A DNA stretch of 64,000 nt from Anisus vortex (taxonomy: Eukaryota > Mollusca > Gastropoda > Planorbidae), in contig OX421494.1 in assembly GCA_949126835.1 (NCBI GenBank), positions 17,304,038 through 17,368,037 on the forward strand. Direction: 5' to 3'. The notes below the pieces were generated by a model that saw only the letters and a program-made list of their open reading frames with translations, was not told where the DNA came from and did not search any database. Below, one piece after another: positions 14,101-26,623 of the stretch. A program made the translations under genes and the position numbers. How positions within the stretch are numbered: position 1 is the stretch's first letter; the number at the start of each line of letters is the position of its first letter.

Positions 14101-17100
14101 ACTTCTGAGAAGTTATTGTGGAATCTTGGTGATTTGAAAGACATATAAAATCCTAAGAGATATATATCGGGTATATGTAGAAATCTTACTTCTGAGAAGT
14201 TATTGTGGAATCTTGGTGATTTGAAAGACATATAAAATCCTAAGAGATATATATCGGGTATATGTAGAAATCTTACTTCTGAGAAGTTATTGTGGAATCT
14301 TGGTGATTTGAAAGACATATAAAATCCTAAGAGATATATATCGGGTATATGTAGAAATCTTACTTCTGAGAAGTTATTGTGGAATCTTGGTGATTTGAAA
14401 GACATATAAAATCCTAAGAGATATATATCGGGTATATGTAGAAATCTTACTTCTGAGAAGTTATTGTGGAATCTTGGTGATTTGAAAGACATATAAAATC
14501 CTAAGAGATATATATCAGGTATATGTAGAAATCTTACTTCTGAGAAGTTATTGTGGAATCTTGGTGATTTGAAAGACATATAAAATCCTAAGAGATATAT
14601 ATCGGGTATATGTAGAAATCTTACTTCTGAGAAGTTATTGTGGAATCTTGGTGATTTGAAAGACATATAAAATCCTAAGAGATATATATCGGGTATATGT
14701 AGAAATCTTACTTCTGAGAAGTTATTGTGGAATCTTGGTGATTTGAAAGACATATAAAATCCTAAGAGATATATATCGGGTATATGTAGAAATCTTACTT
14801 CTGAGAAGTTATTGTGGAATCTTGGTGATTTGAAAGACATATAAAATCCTAAGAGATATATATCGGGTATATGTAGAAATCTTACTTCTGAGAAGTTATT
14901 GTGGAATCTTGGTGATTTGAAAGACATATAAAATCCTAAGAGATATATATCGGGTATATGTAGAAATCTTACTTCTGAGAAGTTATTGTGGAATCTTGGT
15001 GATTTGAAAGACATATAAAATCCTAAGAGATATATATCGGGTATATGTAGAAATCTTACTTCTGAGAAGTTATTGTGGAATCTTGGTGATTTGAAAGACA
15101 TATAAAATCCTAAGAGATATATATCAGGTATATGTAGAAATCTTACTTCTGAGAAGTTATTGTGGAATCTTGGTGATTTGAAAGACATATAAAATCCTAA
15201 GAGATATATATCGGGTATATGTAGAAATCTTACTTCTGAGAAGTTATTGTGGAATCTTGGTGATTTGAAAGACATATAAAATCCTAAGAGATATATATCG
15301 GGTATATGTAGAAATCTTACTTCTGAGAAGTTATTGTGGAATCTTGGTGATTTGAAAGACATATAAAATCCTAAGAGATATATATCGGGTATATGTAGAA
15401 ATCTTACTTCTGAGAAGTTATTGTGGAATCTTGGTGATTTGAAAGACATATAAAATCCTAAGAGATATATATCGGGTATATGTAGAAATCTTACTTCTGA
15501 GAAGTTATTGTGGAATCTTGGTGATTTGAAAGACATATAAAATCCTAAGAGATATATATCGGGTATATGTAGAAATCTTACTTCTGAGAAGTTATTGTGG
15601 AATCTTGGTGATTTGAAAGACATATAAAATCCTAAGAGATATATATCAGGTATATGTAGAAATCTTACTTCTGAGAAGTTATTGTGGAATCTTGGTGATT
15701 TGAAAGACATATAAAATCCTAAGAGATATATATCGGGTATATGTAGAAATCTTACTTCTGAGAAGTTATTGTGGAATCTTGGTGATTTGAAAGACATATA
15801 AAATCCTAAGAGATATATATCGGGTATATGTAGAAATCTTACTTCTGAGAAGTTATTGTGGAATCTTGGTGATTTGAAAGACATATAAAATCCTAAGAGA
15901 TATATATCGGGTATATGTAGAAATCTTACTTCTGAGAAGTTATTGTGGAATCTTGGTGATTTGAAAGACATATAAAATCCTAAGAGATATATATCAGGTA
16001 TATGTAGAAATCTTACTTCTGAGAAGTTATTGTGGAATCTTGGTGATTTGAAAGACATATAAAATCATAAGAGATATATATCAGGTTTATGTAGAAATCT
16101 TACTTCTGAGAAGTTATTGTGGAATCTTGGTGATTTGAAAGACATATAAAATCCTAAGAGATATATATCAGGTATATGTAGAAATCTTACTTCTGAGAAG
16201 TTATTGTGGAATCTTGGTGATTTGAAAGACATATAAAATCATATGAGTTATATATCAGGTATATGTAGAAATCTTACTTCTGAGAAGTTATTGTGGAATC
16301 TTGGTGATTTGAAAGACATATAAAATCCTAAGAGATATATATCAGGTATATGTAGAAATCTTACTTCTGAGAAGTTATTGTGGAATCTTGGTGATTTGAA
16401 AGACATATAAAATCATAAGAGATATATATCAGGTATATGTAGAAATCTTACTTCTGAGAAGTTATTGTGGAATCTTGGTGATTTGAAAGACATATAAAAT
16501 CCTAAGAGATATATATCAGGTATATGTAGAAATCTTACTTCTGAGAAGTTATTGTGGAATCTTGGTGATTTGAAAGACATATAAAATCATATGAGTTATA
16601 TATCAGGTATATGTAGAAATCTTACTTCTGAGAAGTTATTGTGGAATCTTGGTGATTTGAAAGACATATAAAATCCTAAGAGATATATATCAGGTATATG
16701 TAGAAATCTTACTTCTGAGAAGTTATTGTGGAATCTTGGTGATTTGAAAGACATATAAAATCCTAAGAGATATATATCAGGTATATGTAGAAATCTTACT
16801 TCTGAGAAGTTATTGTGGAATCATTCTCTTTTTCTTTTGCTCTTAATTTCTTGATTATGTTACTACTCTGTAGCTGCTGTTTACTTAGTTTCTCACCTGA
16901 AAAATGACATATTGAAAAATAAATCATTCAAAAGTAGTGTTTAAACTGTGCCTGGCTATAAAATATTGTGTGTATCATAAGTAACTCTCAGTCATCTACA
17001 CTCAACACTAACCTTCAGCCATAAGTTCTACCACTTGGTCTTGTTTTTCATTTAGTAAAGCTTGGAGATCTGTATTTCCTGATCTGTTTGAAACAAAGAA

Positions 17101-20100
17101 TCATCAATGTTATAAGAAAACATTTAATAACAATAGTTATAAGAAAACATTTAATAAAGTTAAATTTTGAATAGGAAAATGTGTTACAAATTAGCAATGA
17201 ATTTTTAATAATAACCTTTTTTCCAACTCTTTTTCAGTCAATGATAGCTTTTGTTTTAAACTTTCCTTTTCCTGAAACAGAGTTAAACAACTATTACATA
17301 GACAATCAATGGCATATTATCCTAAAAAAACTATATTTTATAGATTCCTTTTCACTATTATTACAATGTGAATTGTATCTGGGTTATTATTTTGAAAGGG
17401 TATTTATGTGCATGTGTATGTAAAATATATTATTTTACAATCAACTTAATAAATAAAGCAAAGAAAAATTTCATCAACCAACTTTCAGAACAGCTTGCAG
17501 TTTTTTTTCAGCTTCAGAAAGTCTGGTAGTAAACTCATTTGTCAAGGCATTCAAATCAGCTGTTTCAGCTTCTCTTGATTCCTCAGATTGTTGGAGTTGA
17601 CTGTACAATATATAGAGCACTTTTTAATACTTGTTGAAAATGAATAACTAAACATACATTTGTCAAATAATGTTTTTAACAACATAGTTACTACTATTTA
17701 AAATTCTCAAATTTTTTAAAGGCTGTAAATTAGCATGATTAGTACTTTTTCTTTTATTATTCATTATCAAATCATTTTTAGTATATATCTGTATCCATAC
17801 ATTTTTCAGTCGAAGCAGCTAGATGAAAATGCAAAAAACAAAAAAGGTTATTGTGAAGACTTGATGGATGGAAGTTAGTTTAAACAACCTTCTAAGATTT
17901 TTTTTTTTTAAATCCAATTGTGATTACTAAATATGAGTGTAAAAAGCCAAAGGGAGGCAATGAAGAAAACTGACCAACGTAAAATGTTGTTGTCTTCCAT
18001 GAGCTGGTGGTTGTCTTTACTCAACTGTACAAGTTTGTTTTCTCTGGCTTGTAAAACTTCAGCCATCTCGGCAAGTTTCTGGAGGATAAAAAAGGAACAT
18101 GTAAAGTGGAAATTGCTTAGAAAAACATATTTGACAAAGAAAAGCTTAAAATTTTAATATGATTAGCATTATAATAGAATAAAAGTACATTTTCAAAAAT
18201 CCATATTGATACACACCAGCCGATTTTATGAAATTTTTGTTTACATCAGAGTAAATTTGAAGATCCATCATTTTTAGTAAATATCTGTATTCATAATTTT
18301 CGCAATTAAATATACACATAATTGTAGTAAATAAAGACCCACCCAAACTCCAAATTTAATTTTTTTCAAATGCAGAATTTGATAATTTTACAGAAATGAA
18401 ATTCAAGAACAAAATAAACTTGACAGTAGCCATTATTTTTTTGACTACAGCAATGACCCCTATAATATTTAGTTTTTTTCATACATTATACAGACTTAGT
18501 TTTTTTCATACATTATACACAGACTTAGTTTTTTTCATACATTATACACAGACTTAGTTTTTTTCATACATTATACACAGACTTAGTTTTTTTCATACAT
18601 TATACACAGACTTAGTTTTTTTCATACATTATACACAGACTTAGTTTTTTTCATACATTATACACAGACTTAGTTTTTTTCATACATTATACACAGACTT
18701 AGTTTTTTTCATACATTATACACAGACTTAGTTTTTTTCATACATTATACACAGACTTAGTATGTTTTTTTTCATACATTATACACAGACCTGTAACTAT
18801 TTACATTGACAAGGTCACAATAAATATTGTTTCATGTCTTAAAACCTTGTCAACAATGAAACCAACAAAAAAAAAACTTTTGACAAGAAAACAAAAATGT
18901 GTGTGTGTGAAAATGTATGAAACAACAAAGGAAGCTACTTATTAGAAAATTGCCTATTGATAAATAGAAACAAATGTTGCTATAAAGCATTAGTGTGCTG
19001 TTACCATAGTTGGTACCATAGTTGACAGATTGCTTTTCATTAGTTGGAGAAATGGAGTAAAATGTTTTAGTTCTTTTATATATTCAACAAGGTATATATA
19101 ATTCATTTTAAGCAGTTCAGCTGGACATACATAGTGTTAAATATGTAATGTAGAATAAATGTATAAGCTGTGTATAATGTGTATACTGTCAAACCTTGAT
19201 GATTCCATTTCCTTTTCCATTAGCAGCCTAAAACAATTGGAAATTTCACCAAGAACTGCTCTGACACAAAATTTAAAAAAAAATTACTTGACCAAAATTG
19301 CCAACCTACAGAAAAACAAAAATGTGTGCCCCATCAAAATATTCAAGTAAACTACATTAATTTGAATGGGCGCAAATAATACCCAATTTCATTTGTCACA
19401 TTATTTAGAAAATAAGTATGTGCTGGCATATTATAAAGTTGACTTTTATATTGCTGTCATGTTATAAAGCTGATGACTTGTGTTGCTGTCATGTTGTAAA
19501 ATTTATAACTAATATTGTTGACATGTTATAAAGCTGGTGGCTTATGTTGCGGACATGTTATGAAGCTCACTTTTTATGTTGCTGCCATGTTGACTTCTTA
19601 TGTTGCTGACATATTATAAAGTTGACTTCTTATGTTGCTGACATATTATAAAGTTGACTTCTTATGTTGCTGACATATTATAAAGTTGACTTCTTATGTT
19701 GCTGCCATGTTATAAAGTTGACTTCTTATGTTGCTGCCATGTTATAAAGTTGACTTCTTATGTTGTTGCCATGTTATAAAGTTTACTTCTTATGTTGCTG
19801 CCATGTTATAAAGTTGACTTCTTATGTTGCTGCCATGTTATAAAGTTGACTTCTTATGTTGCGGCCATGTTAGAAAGTTGACTTCTCTGGTTTCTGACAT
19901 TTTATAAAGCTGATGACTTGTGTTGCTGACATGTTATAAAGCTGATGACTTTTGTTACTATCTTGTTATAAAGTTGACTTCATATATAATATATATTGCT
20001 GTCATGTTATAAAGTTGATTTCTATTGTTGCTGACTTTTTATGTTGCTGTCAGTGTTATAAAGTTAACTATGTTGGTGTCATGTTATAAAGCTGACTAGT

Positions 20101-23100
20101 TAGGGTGCTGTCATTTTATTAAATTGACTTCTTATGTTGATGTCATTTTATAAAGTTGACTTCTTATGTTCTTAGGTGATGTTATATAACTTAAAGAAAA
20201 CCTGGTTATTTAGCAATAAACGCAGCCGAAAAAAGTTATCAAAGTATAGAAAAAAATGTTGGAGGTTGTTAGATTCATCAAAATTGACATTGGTAGTATT
20301 AATGAAGCAGTTTTGTTTAGTACTTGGAGCTGACTTTAAACTTAAAGACATATACTTAAAACTGTCAATGATAATTTTTATACAGAAGATAATAATACAA
20401 AAAAATTTCTGTCAACAGTATCCACTAAAATTTTCTCATAAATCAATGTTGAATAGTCATCAAGGTTTGATTGTATAAAGATGCAAATAAAATGTTTTTT
20501 AAGCCAATATTAGTTTTTTGTATATAGTAAAAGTGTTATTAGACATTTTCTGCTTAAAAAGTAATCTTAATAATTCAAAAAAACATTGAAAGCTGGAAAC
20601 AAAAACACAAATTTGTATTAGTATAGTAAAACAAAATATCTTTTTTTTTAAGTTATGCGAAATTTCAGCTTGACGCTACTTATAATAAGATGAAGGCAGG
20701 ATTTATTGCTTTTTTTCTAGAAAGGAATGTGCTTAATAAGATTAACCTCAAGAGCAAAAAGGAAAATTGCAATTTGCTAAATAAAATGTAGCTGTGTTAG
20801 AGACAGAGGGGCTGCTATATAAGTTAGATTTTTTTGAAATGGCTAACTGTTGATTATTTATAAGTGAAAATCGAGGCTTTTTAAAAAATGTACTGGCCTT
20901 TATTTATTTTCATATTTTATTTAACAATAACTTTATTTATATGAAGATTTATTTGCTTGAACTTCTATTCAAAATAAAACAAAAACAATAACTACTTTGC
21001 TCAAAGAAAATATTAATAACAACAAATTAAAAATGTATGACCTGCCTATGCCCTTAAAATTGCTTCAAAAAGCAGGTCTTGTTATATTTATAAGATTCTA
21101 ATTGCAAGGATGAAAATACAAATGCAGTAGTTTAACAAACTAAACATACAGTTTTTAAGAGAGAAAACAAAAACAACTTCAATGACCCTCTGCTATGCCT
21201 CGTTGCATTGTGAATAATACAAGTATAACCTTTGTTTAGTAGCTTGTTGATAAATGAAACAATTCTTTCTTTTTTTTTTCAAAACACTAACTGCTTATTC
21301 AATGAGGCATAGCTTAAGAAGAAAAATTCTACCAGATGAAGAAATGCTGTTCAAGTTTACCTGCCCCCCAAGTACTTTGTGCTGGAGAATCAACTTGCTC
21401 AGCTGAAAACAGTTACAATTTAGCATTTATTGTTTACTTTACCATCGTCATTACTTTACTCTTGATGCAGATATTGGACAGTGTCATTTTTATAGGAACA
21501 TTTTTTTTTTAATTAGGAGGCAAGTTTTGACTATTAGTAATGAATCAACTTAAAATATTTAGATTTGGGTTATTGAATATTTATCAAAGTACAGAATTTT
21601 TTTTGACAGTTTAATGATAAAACCATTCCATTTGCTAAAAAATACACTACAATAAATTTTAAAAAGAAAACTTTTTCTAAAAAATAATAAAAAAAAGGTC
21701 TGAAAAAAACTTTGCATTTTTTTGTCGACATTTAAAGATGAAAAAACCAACTCAAAACAAAAAAACTTTTATTTTTTAAAAATATACTAAAAATACATTA
21801 TTTCAAAATTCTAATGCACCAAGAAATTGAACCATTGTCACTAAATCAGAAATTCATTCTCATTAACTAAGAATGGGTACATTACATTGCTAGCTTCTGC
21901 AAGAAACTTTATAAGCCAATGGAAGAAAAAAAGAAGGAACTATTTGCTTACTTTGAGCAATCTTTCAGGGTGATAAGGACTGCTTGAACTTTCTTCTCTT
22001 GACCCAGGGAAGTCTTGATGCTGAAAGTCTGCAAAATAAAGGAAGCTAAAAGGACTTCATTAGAATATGAAAGCAGCATGAAATAAAGTTTGGTGTGTTC
22101 ACCAGCGGCAGATTGACACAGTTATGCAAATAAATACAAACAAGAAAAAGAGTTGCATAATTTGTTTAAAAAAAATTAGTATCATAAACATATCCTATTT
22201 TTTGTCCACTTATGTTTAATTTAATTAAAATTAATTTAGAATATGTATATGTTTTATTATGAAAAAAAAATTCAAGTGTCATAAACATTCATTCATATTT
22301 TTATATATTAAATTTAAAAAAATAAAAATGTTAAGTATTGCAAATTACTTTTAAATATGAAGACAAGATTTTACAACTAGTATCTATATAAAAGAAACAC
22401 TTAGATAAAAAAAAGTTGGCTGTTTCTAAATTACCATAATCTTTCCAATGTAAAACCTCTCCTCTCTCAGGGCTGAGGCGATCAAGCTCTCCTTTGCTGT
22501 TAGCGCTGGAACTAGACTGGCTATCGGAATGACTGTGCCCATGTTCCCTCACAGACCTCTGCAAGACTATCTTTAAAGGGGATATATCAAAAGAGGCACC
22601 ATATTTACTCTCTCCGTTAGAGCCAGGGGCAGTAATTATTTCAATGTCAGAGGATGTGGTCGTTTCTATCTCATCACTGGACTCGTGGCCACTGTAAATA
22701 CTTTTCTCTAGTTCTGAATCTACTTTTGAGCTCTCAGACTTTTCACCATTAGAATGATTATCGCTCCCTGAATCTTCAGTTTTACTCAAATCTTCCATAG
22801 CTTCTTCAATCATACATTTCACATAAGAAGAGCTGAGAGACTGAGAGCTTTCAGCCAGAGCTGTAGAATCATCTAATTCTTTTGTTCGAGGGTTTAACAT
22901 GGACAATGAAATGTCCTGGTCAGTGAGTTCTGTATCACTGTGGCTGTCTACAAGAGTCTGATCAACGACTGTGTCAACGCTACTGTCCAGCTTGCTGGTG
23001 TCTGATGAGCCTGTGCTGCTGGCGTGGCCGCCAACAAGGTCAAGGTCACTGCTGGTTCGAGAGTTTCCCATCTCCAAGTCAGAATTCACATTAAGTAGAT

Positions 23101-24573
23101 CATCCGAGCTCATGGTACTGCCATCAATGGACGCAGTTTGTCCTACATCATTTAATGAGCTGATACTGACATAGTCATTCATAAAATCTTTTGACTTCTG
23201 AATATCTGTATTTCCAGACTGAAGGATATCTTGCAAAATTTCTTTATCACCCATTTCAGACAGACTTTCTGCATGAGAATTTGTCTGTGAATTCTCTGAG
23301 GCATCCTGTGAGTGTGAAGAGTTTTGAGCCAATGTTATTGCTTCTTCACCATCAGAATCAACACTGGGTGAGCATAGCAAGTCAGAATTCACAGGAATAG
23401 ACAATGCTGGTTCATCTGGTTGATCATGATGTTTTAATGAACCAGCTAATATTGCATCATGGGCAATTACATTATGGTCAGTTAAATTAGTAGATAACAA
23501 AATAACGTTGTCATGTTCATTGTAAATATTCTGTTCTACCTGATGTGATATAAGTATAAGGTCTTCAGTTGCAGAATTCTCTAAATTACTATCACTAAGG
23601 TTAGTTTTTAATGGAAAAGTTGTGTCAATTTGTGTTTCAGAGTCTTCAACTACAGATGACGTTATGTTGACATTACCAAATGGAGCATCTAAAATGTCTT
23701 TGTTGACAGATTTCCTGTCGATAGCTACATCAAGAGGTTTAGACTTTTCTGCAACATTTGTCTCAGAATAGCTGTCATCAATGGAAAAATCCTGCCAGTC
23801 ACCTGTGAAACTATCACTTTCTTGCACAGAAGAGGTCTTGTTTGAGTCGCTCAACTTTTCAGACGCGCTGTCGACATCAAGAGCTATATTTTGTTTGGCA
23901 TCAACTGTAGTTTTTTCAGTTTCTGTCAGAGTCAGAAGTTTGTCATCTTTTTTAGAATCCACAACTGATTCTGAACTGCTCGACGCAAGGCTCCATGGCA
24001 AGTTCCAAGAGGAATGAGGATCATGTGTTTCTTTTTCCTCTTTATCACCAGAACTCATCCATGTTGACCAAAAGTCACCATCTTTCACATCGGATTTCTC
24101 TTCTTGATCGTTTGCCTTTACATCTGACGAAAGATATACAATGTTTTTAAAATGTGTACCAAGATTATGGCAATAAGCATAAAATAAAAAGAGGCTTTAG
24201 TTTTTTTGCAGCCTCCTGCAAAACAGATGAACATAATACTAAACACCACTGTTATATAAAATGGTCTGCTTAAGACTCAATTATATTCTATATCTATAAC
24301 ATATAAGATTGGAAAGGGAATATCAAGAAATTTTAAAAGATAAAGAACATATATGATATATGTATTCTAATATTTTTCTTTAAGTAGTCATTGACAATAA
24401 AAAAGTTACAATGTTTATGCATGGACATTTTTTTCACCTTTTGGCTTTTGTTTTTGTCCCTTGTTGGTTGTGCCATCTCCTTCAATATCTAAGACCTTGT
24501 CAATTTTCTTCTGTGCATTTTTCAGAGCTTGTGAAGCAAGATTAGTTATGCCTGATGGGTCCCACCAGCTCAT
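5126..24573 (-). CDS. TMF1: TMF1 golgin (TATA element modulatory factor), 23 coding exons
   Basis: Golgi coiled-coil tether of the TMF1/ARA160 family (Rab6-binding in vertebrates). Exons, 5' to 3': 24573-24438, 24123-22435, 22028-21952, 21402-21361, 18078-17975, 17600-17483, 17271-17216, 17083-17013, 16896-16800, 12859-12774, 12637-12576, 12466-12402, 12139-11983, 11784-11692, 11510-11354, 11029-10837, 10028-9959, 8311-8219, 8068-7943, 6768-6628, 6517-6392, 5857-5747, 5149-5126. The CDS is 3894 nt, 1297 aa. The N-terminus (MSWWDPSGITNLASQALKNA) matches the family start. Exon 2 encodes about 560 acidic, Ser-rich, disordered residues. Coiled coil follows from about residue 625, with family signatures SATRPLLRQIENLQAT and SQLKLREGEITQLQ and the C-terminal TATA-binding domain (LQMYGEKEEQVQELKLDLQD). 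Vertebrate TMF1 is about 1090 aa; the excess is mostly exon 2. All junction phases agree. Exons 4, 17 and 18 have weak acceptors and are the least certain. Confidence 0.9.
6845..7135 (+). repeat. tRNA-derived SINE, family A, near full length
   Basis: Starts with a tRNA-like head: A box (GGTAGCTGAGCGGG) and a decayed B box (GAGTTCAAAATTC). A C-rich tract and a tail with 'GGCCACACATTCCCATAGTATGC' type sequence (7034-7057) follow, ending in a TTTACTTTTTTTT stretch. The same tail recurs at 43001-43155, 43255-43480, 53574-53843 and, decayed, 24955-25065. It lies in a TMF1 intron. Confidence 0.7.
7241..7654. mobile_element. 414-bp MITE with 29-bp terminal inverted repeats
   Basis: The ends 7241-7269 and 7626-7654 are inverted repeats differing at one base (core ACTCGCGTATAAGTCGCAC), with TA at the outer borders. 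Subterminal copies of GGGTGCGACTTATAC occur inside (about 7301 and 7566). No coding capacity. The superfamily is not assigned. A decayed relative may lie at 51107-51175. It sits in a TMF1 intron. Confidence 0.75.
9235..9428. mobile_element. hAT-like MITE (CAGGGGTCGGCAA ends)
   Basis: Ends are CAGGGGTCGGCAA and the complement of TTGCCGACCTCTG. It is flanked by near-identical 8-bp repeats, TCCTAGAC (9227-9234) and TCCTATAC (9429-9436), the hAT target-site length. A related element in the opposite orientation is at 55018-55196 and an end fragment at 40770-40810. It lies in a TMF1 intron. Confidence 0.7.
13261..16821 (-). repeat. 41-copy 87-bp tandem array carrying the TMF1 exon 9 splice donor
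   Basis: The span of 3561 bp equals 41 units of 87 bp, three of them shortened by 2 bp (gacataaaatc instead of gacatataaaatc, near 13360-13530). On the minus strand each unit holds the last 23 coding bases of TMF1 exon 9 (GATTCCACAATAACTTCTC plus AGAA) and then the donor GTAAGA. The copy touching exon 9 (donor GT at 16798-16799) is used in the model; the other 40 lie in intron 9. Copies are nearly identical. The commonest difference is one A/G site, and outer copies near both ends vary more, which fits recent homogenisation. Confidence 0.95.
16800..16896 (-). CDS. TMF1: TMF1 exon 9, whose 3' end is the first unit of the 87-bp array
   Basis: Coding exon in the TMF1 coiled coil (GEKLSKQQLQSSNIIKKLRA, then KEKENDSTITSQ). 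It enters after one base of a Gly codon and leaves with AA of a Lys codon completed by exon 10 at 12859. Its last 23 bases belong to the array unit. Reading past the donor in frame gives CAG AAG TAA, so use of any later donor copy would terminate translation. Confidence 0.88.
18466..18790. repeat. 29-bp minisatellite in TMF1 intron 4
   Basis: About ten copies of a 29-bp unit (ACACAGACTTAGTTTTTTTC, then ATACATTAT), nearly identical, the first lacking two bases and the last carrying an insertion. No exon border is involved. Confidence 0.85.
19195..19227 (-). CDS. Candidate 33-nt microexon of TMF1 (uncertain)
   Basis: A 33-nt stretch bordered on the minus strand by TTTTAG and GTTTGA, between TMF1 exons 4 and 5, both of which meet in phase 0. 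Inclusion would add 11 residues (AANGKGNGIIK) without breaking the frame. The more coiled-coil-like reading (LLMEKEMESSR) is in a frame the flanking exons do not allow. It may be chance; it is not counted in the TMF1 model. Confidence 0.2.
19425..20185. repeat. Diverged 32-bp minisatellite in TMF1 intron 4
   Basis: About two dozen copies of a 32-bp unit (GTTATAAAGTTGACTTCTTA, then TGTTGCTGCCAT). Copies in the middle (19600-19870) are near perfect and those at the edges are decayed, the usual pattern of slippage growth in the core. No exon is included. Confidence 0.85.
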
Positions 24574-24954
24574 GGTGATGTCTAGTCAATAGCTCAAGTT
24601 AATAATCAGACATTATATCCTATATAAGATACACACACACAAAATGTGTAGATATAATTAGTTGCTGAATATTCTTTTTAAAAATATTTTGTATGTTTTT
24701 ACTCTTTCACTCTATTTATTCTAATGTGACTAAATTATCAGACAGTTAAGTAGAAAGAATTAATGATAGATTTTTATGAAGGAAATATATTGAAAAATTT
24801 GCATGTATGCTAAAACCACATTTTTATATTCTCAGAATTATATTTATATATATAGTATATAGCAAATTAAATAGAGTGAGAATTATTTTTGTTTCTGTAC
24901 ACTCAAGTTTGTACATATATTACTTTAAATTATATAACAAAATCCCCTATGCCC

Positions 24955-25065
24955 TAGTAGCCTATGTAGTAGACACAGAAGCTGGTGAACACTGTTTCAC
25001 TGGCCCTACGGATCAATTTGGTCAGACAGGGCTATGTTGCAGTGTTGCAATATGTTGAGAAGGCC
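24955..25065 (+). repeat. Fragment of SINE family A tail
   Basis: Contains AAGCTGGTGAACACTGTTTC and GATCAATTTGGTCAGAC, matching the tail of the family A copies at 43001-43155 and 53574-53843. The surrounding 24582-26326 is AT-rich with short TAAGTCTAAG/AGTAAC-type simple repeats (25680-25880); no other gene is seen. Confidence 0.5.
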
Positions 25066-26326
25066 AGCTATGATTGCTAAGTTGGCAATATAATCAATAT
25101 AATATTTATTAAAATATAGGCCTAGCTCAAGTACTAACAGGCCTATACCTATATTACTATATTGCCTATATTTTATTTTTATATTAATTTATATTATACT
25201 ATATTTATATAAATACACACGGCCAGATTAAGATGTTGGTGACCCCCCCCCCCTCCCCAACGTAAAAGTAATTCAAAATATAACCTAAACTGCCTAAACA
25301 CTAAAATACTTATAGTCTAATAAAGCATAAAAATATATTTTTTATATTCATTTCATTCCTATTAAAAAACAAAATGTATGCCGCTATGGACCACTAGGGC
25401 ACTATAATAAAAGTTGTATAGGCCTTTACTGCCTTCTGTCAAAAAAATTTGAATACCTAATTGAAATAAATAGCCTACACACTTTTTACTACTTTTTAGG
25501 TAGGCTTACTGCCTTACTGTTTATATATAGTTAGTTTAGGCGCCTAAATTAATTTTTTAAAGTTTATAGCCTAAATATAATAAATACTTTAAAATACTAT
25601 AATAACTATAATATAATTATAATGACTAGGCCTATTATTATAAATAATAAATTTTAAAGTAGGTCTAAAGTTTTATCTCCTACCAAGACCAAGACCAAGA
25701 GGACCAAGTCAAGTTAACTAAGTTCTAACTTTTTGTCCTAAGTCTGAGTGACAAGTCTAAGTCTAGTAACTAAGACTAAGAGTAACTCAGTAAGACAGTA
25801 ACAGTAGGTAAGTATGTAGTATCAGTAAGACTAGTAAGTGTAGTAATAGTAGACTTAGTAGTAAGAGTAGGAACAGACATTTTGAACATTTTAAAACCTA
25901 CTGCTTACTGGCTGTCAGACTCATTGTCAGTAAATTAAAACAGTAGGCCTAAATAAAAACTAAGCTAAGCGACTAAGTGACTAAGCCTAATCATAATCAT
26001 TAATCATATGCCAATATTATCAATATTAAGACTCAGCGTCAATAGTTACAAAATTGTATATTTATCAGTATTTTATATATATTATATATCAAAGTCAAAG
26101 AAGTACAATGTAGTGAACTTAAGACTTAGTCATTTTTAGTCAAGTAGCCTAAGGAAACTAAGACTAAACCAATTTTTTATAATTTTAGTTAGTAGTAAAT
26201 AGTAGGCTAAATAGTTTAAAATAGTCTACTATCCACAGCGCTACAACTACAAATTTTGCAATTATAACTGTAAGTAAATTAAGAGAAAATTCTGACAATT
26301 TTAAACATTCGACCTATATAACTTAC

Positions 26327-26480
26327 TTGTCACAAATAATCAATTATTGTCTTATAAACCTATTTATTTTCCAAAATAAATTGGAGCCTAGAAGCTGCCA
26401 TTTTAAAAACGTCATCGCTTGTTGTGTTCCGATGTAAATAAAAACACAGTTAAAAATGTTTTAACTATAAAGTTAAACGC
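26327..26480 (-). promoter_or_regulatory. Probable TMF1 promoter and 5'UTR exon
   Basis: Minus strand shows a CRE-like TGACGT (26408-26413), the YY1-like AAAATGGCAGC next to it, then a strong donor GACAA|GTAAGT ending an exon at 26327. A matching acceptor (GACTAG) sits 8 bp before the TMF1 ATG, so the coding exon would begin at 24581 and the 5'UTR intron would be about 1.7 kb. The ATG in AAAATGGCAGC would open a 13-codon upstream ORF ending in TAG. This is inference from motifs; the acceptor's pyrimidine tract is weak. Confidence 0.4.
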
Positions 26481-26623
26481 TAAAATATAAATTTTATGTC
26501 ATAGAAACCAAATAGTTTAATGAAATAAAATTGAAATAACGCATTATGACAATAATTTTAATTTTTTGTCAATCATTATTTGTACTTGCTATGAGTACTT
26601 TCATTTGGACACTTCGGCATGCA

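Noticed and set aside
13506..16058. 850-residue repetitive ORF as a protein gene
   Set aside because: It is a frame artefact of the 87-bp array and is not in the TMF1 frame; it has no start context, exon support or non-repeat sequence.
13261..16821. CRISPR-like regular repeat array
   Set aside because: Units are identical end to end with no variable spacers, and the setting is a eukaryotic intron.
17975..17978. Alternative exon 5 donor of TMF1 at GTTGGT
   Set aside because: It would put exon 6 out of frame with a stop; the GTCAGT donor 4 bp later keeps the coiled coil open.
22331..22434. C-terminal extension of the large TMF1 exon past residue about 608
   Set aside because: The frame continues by chance into the intron; a GTAATT donor at 22434 joins in phase to the next exon at 22028.
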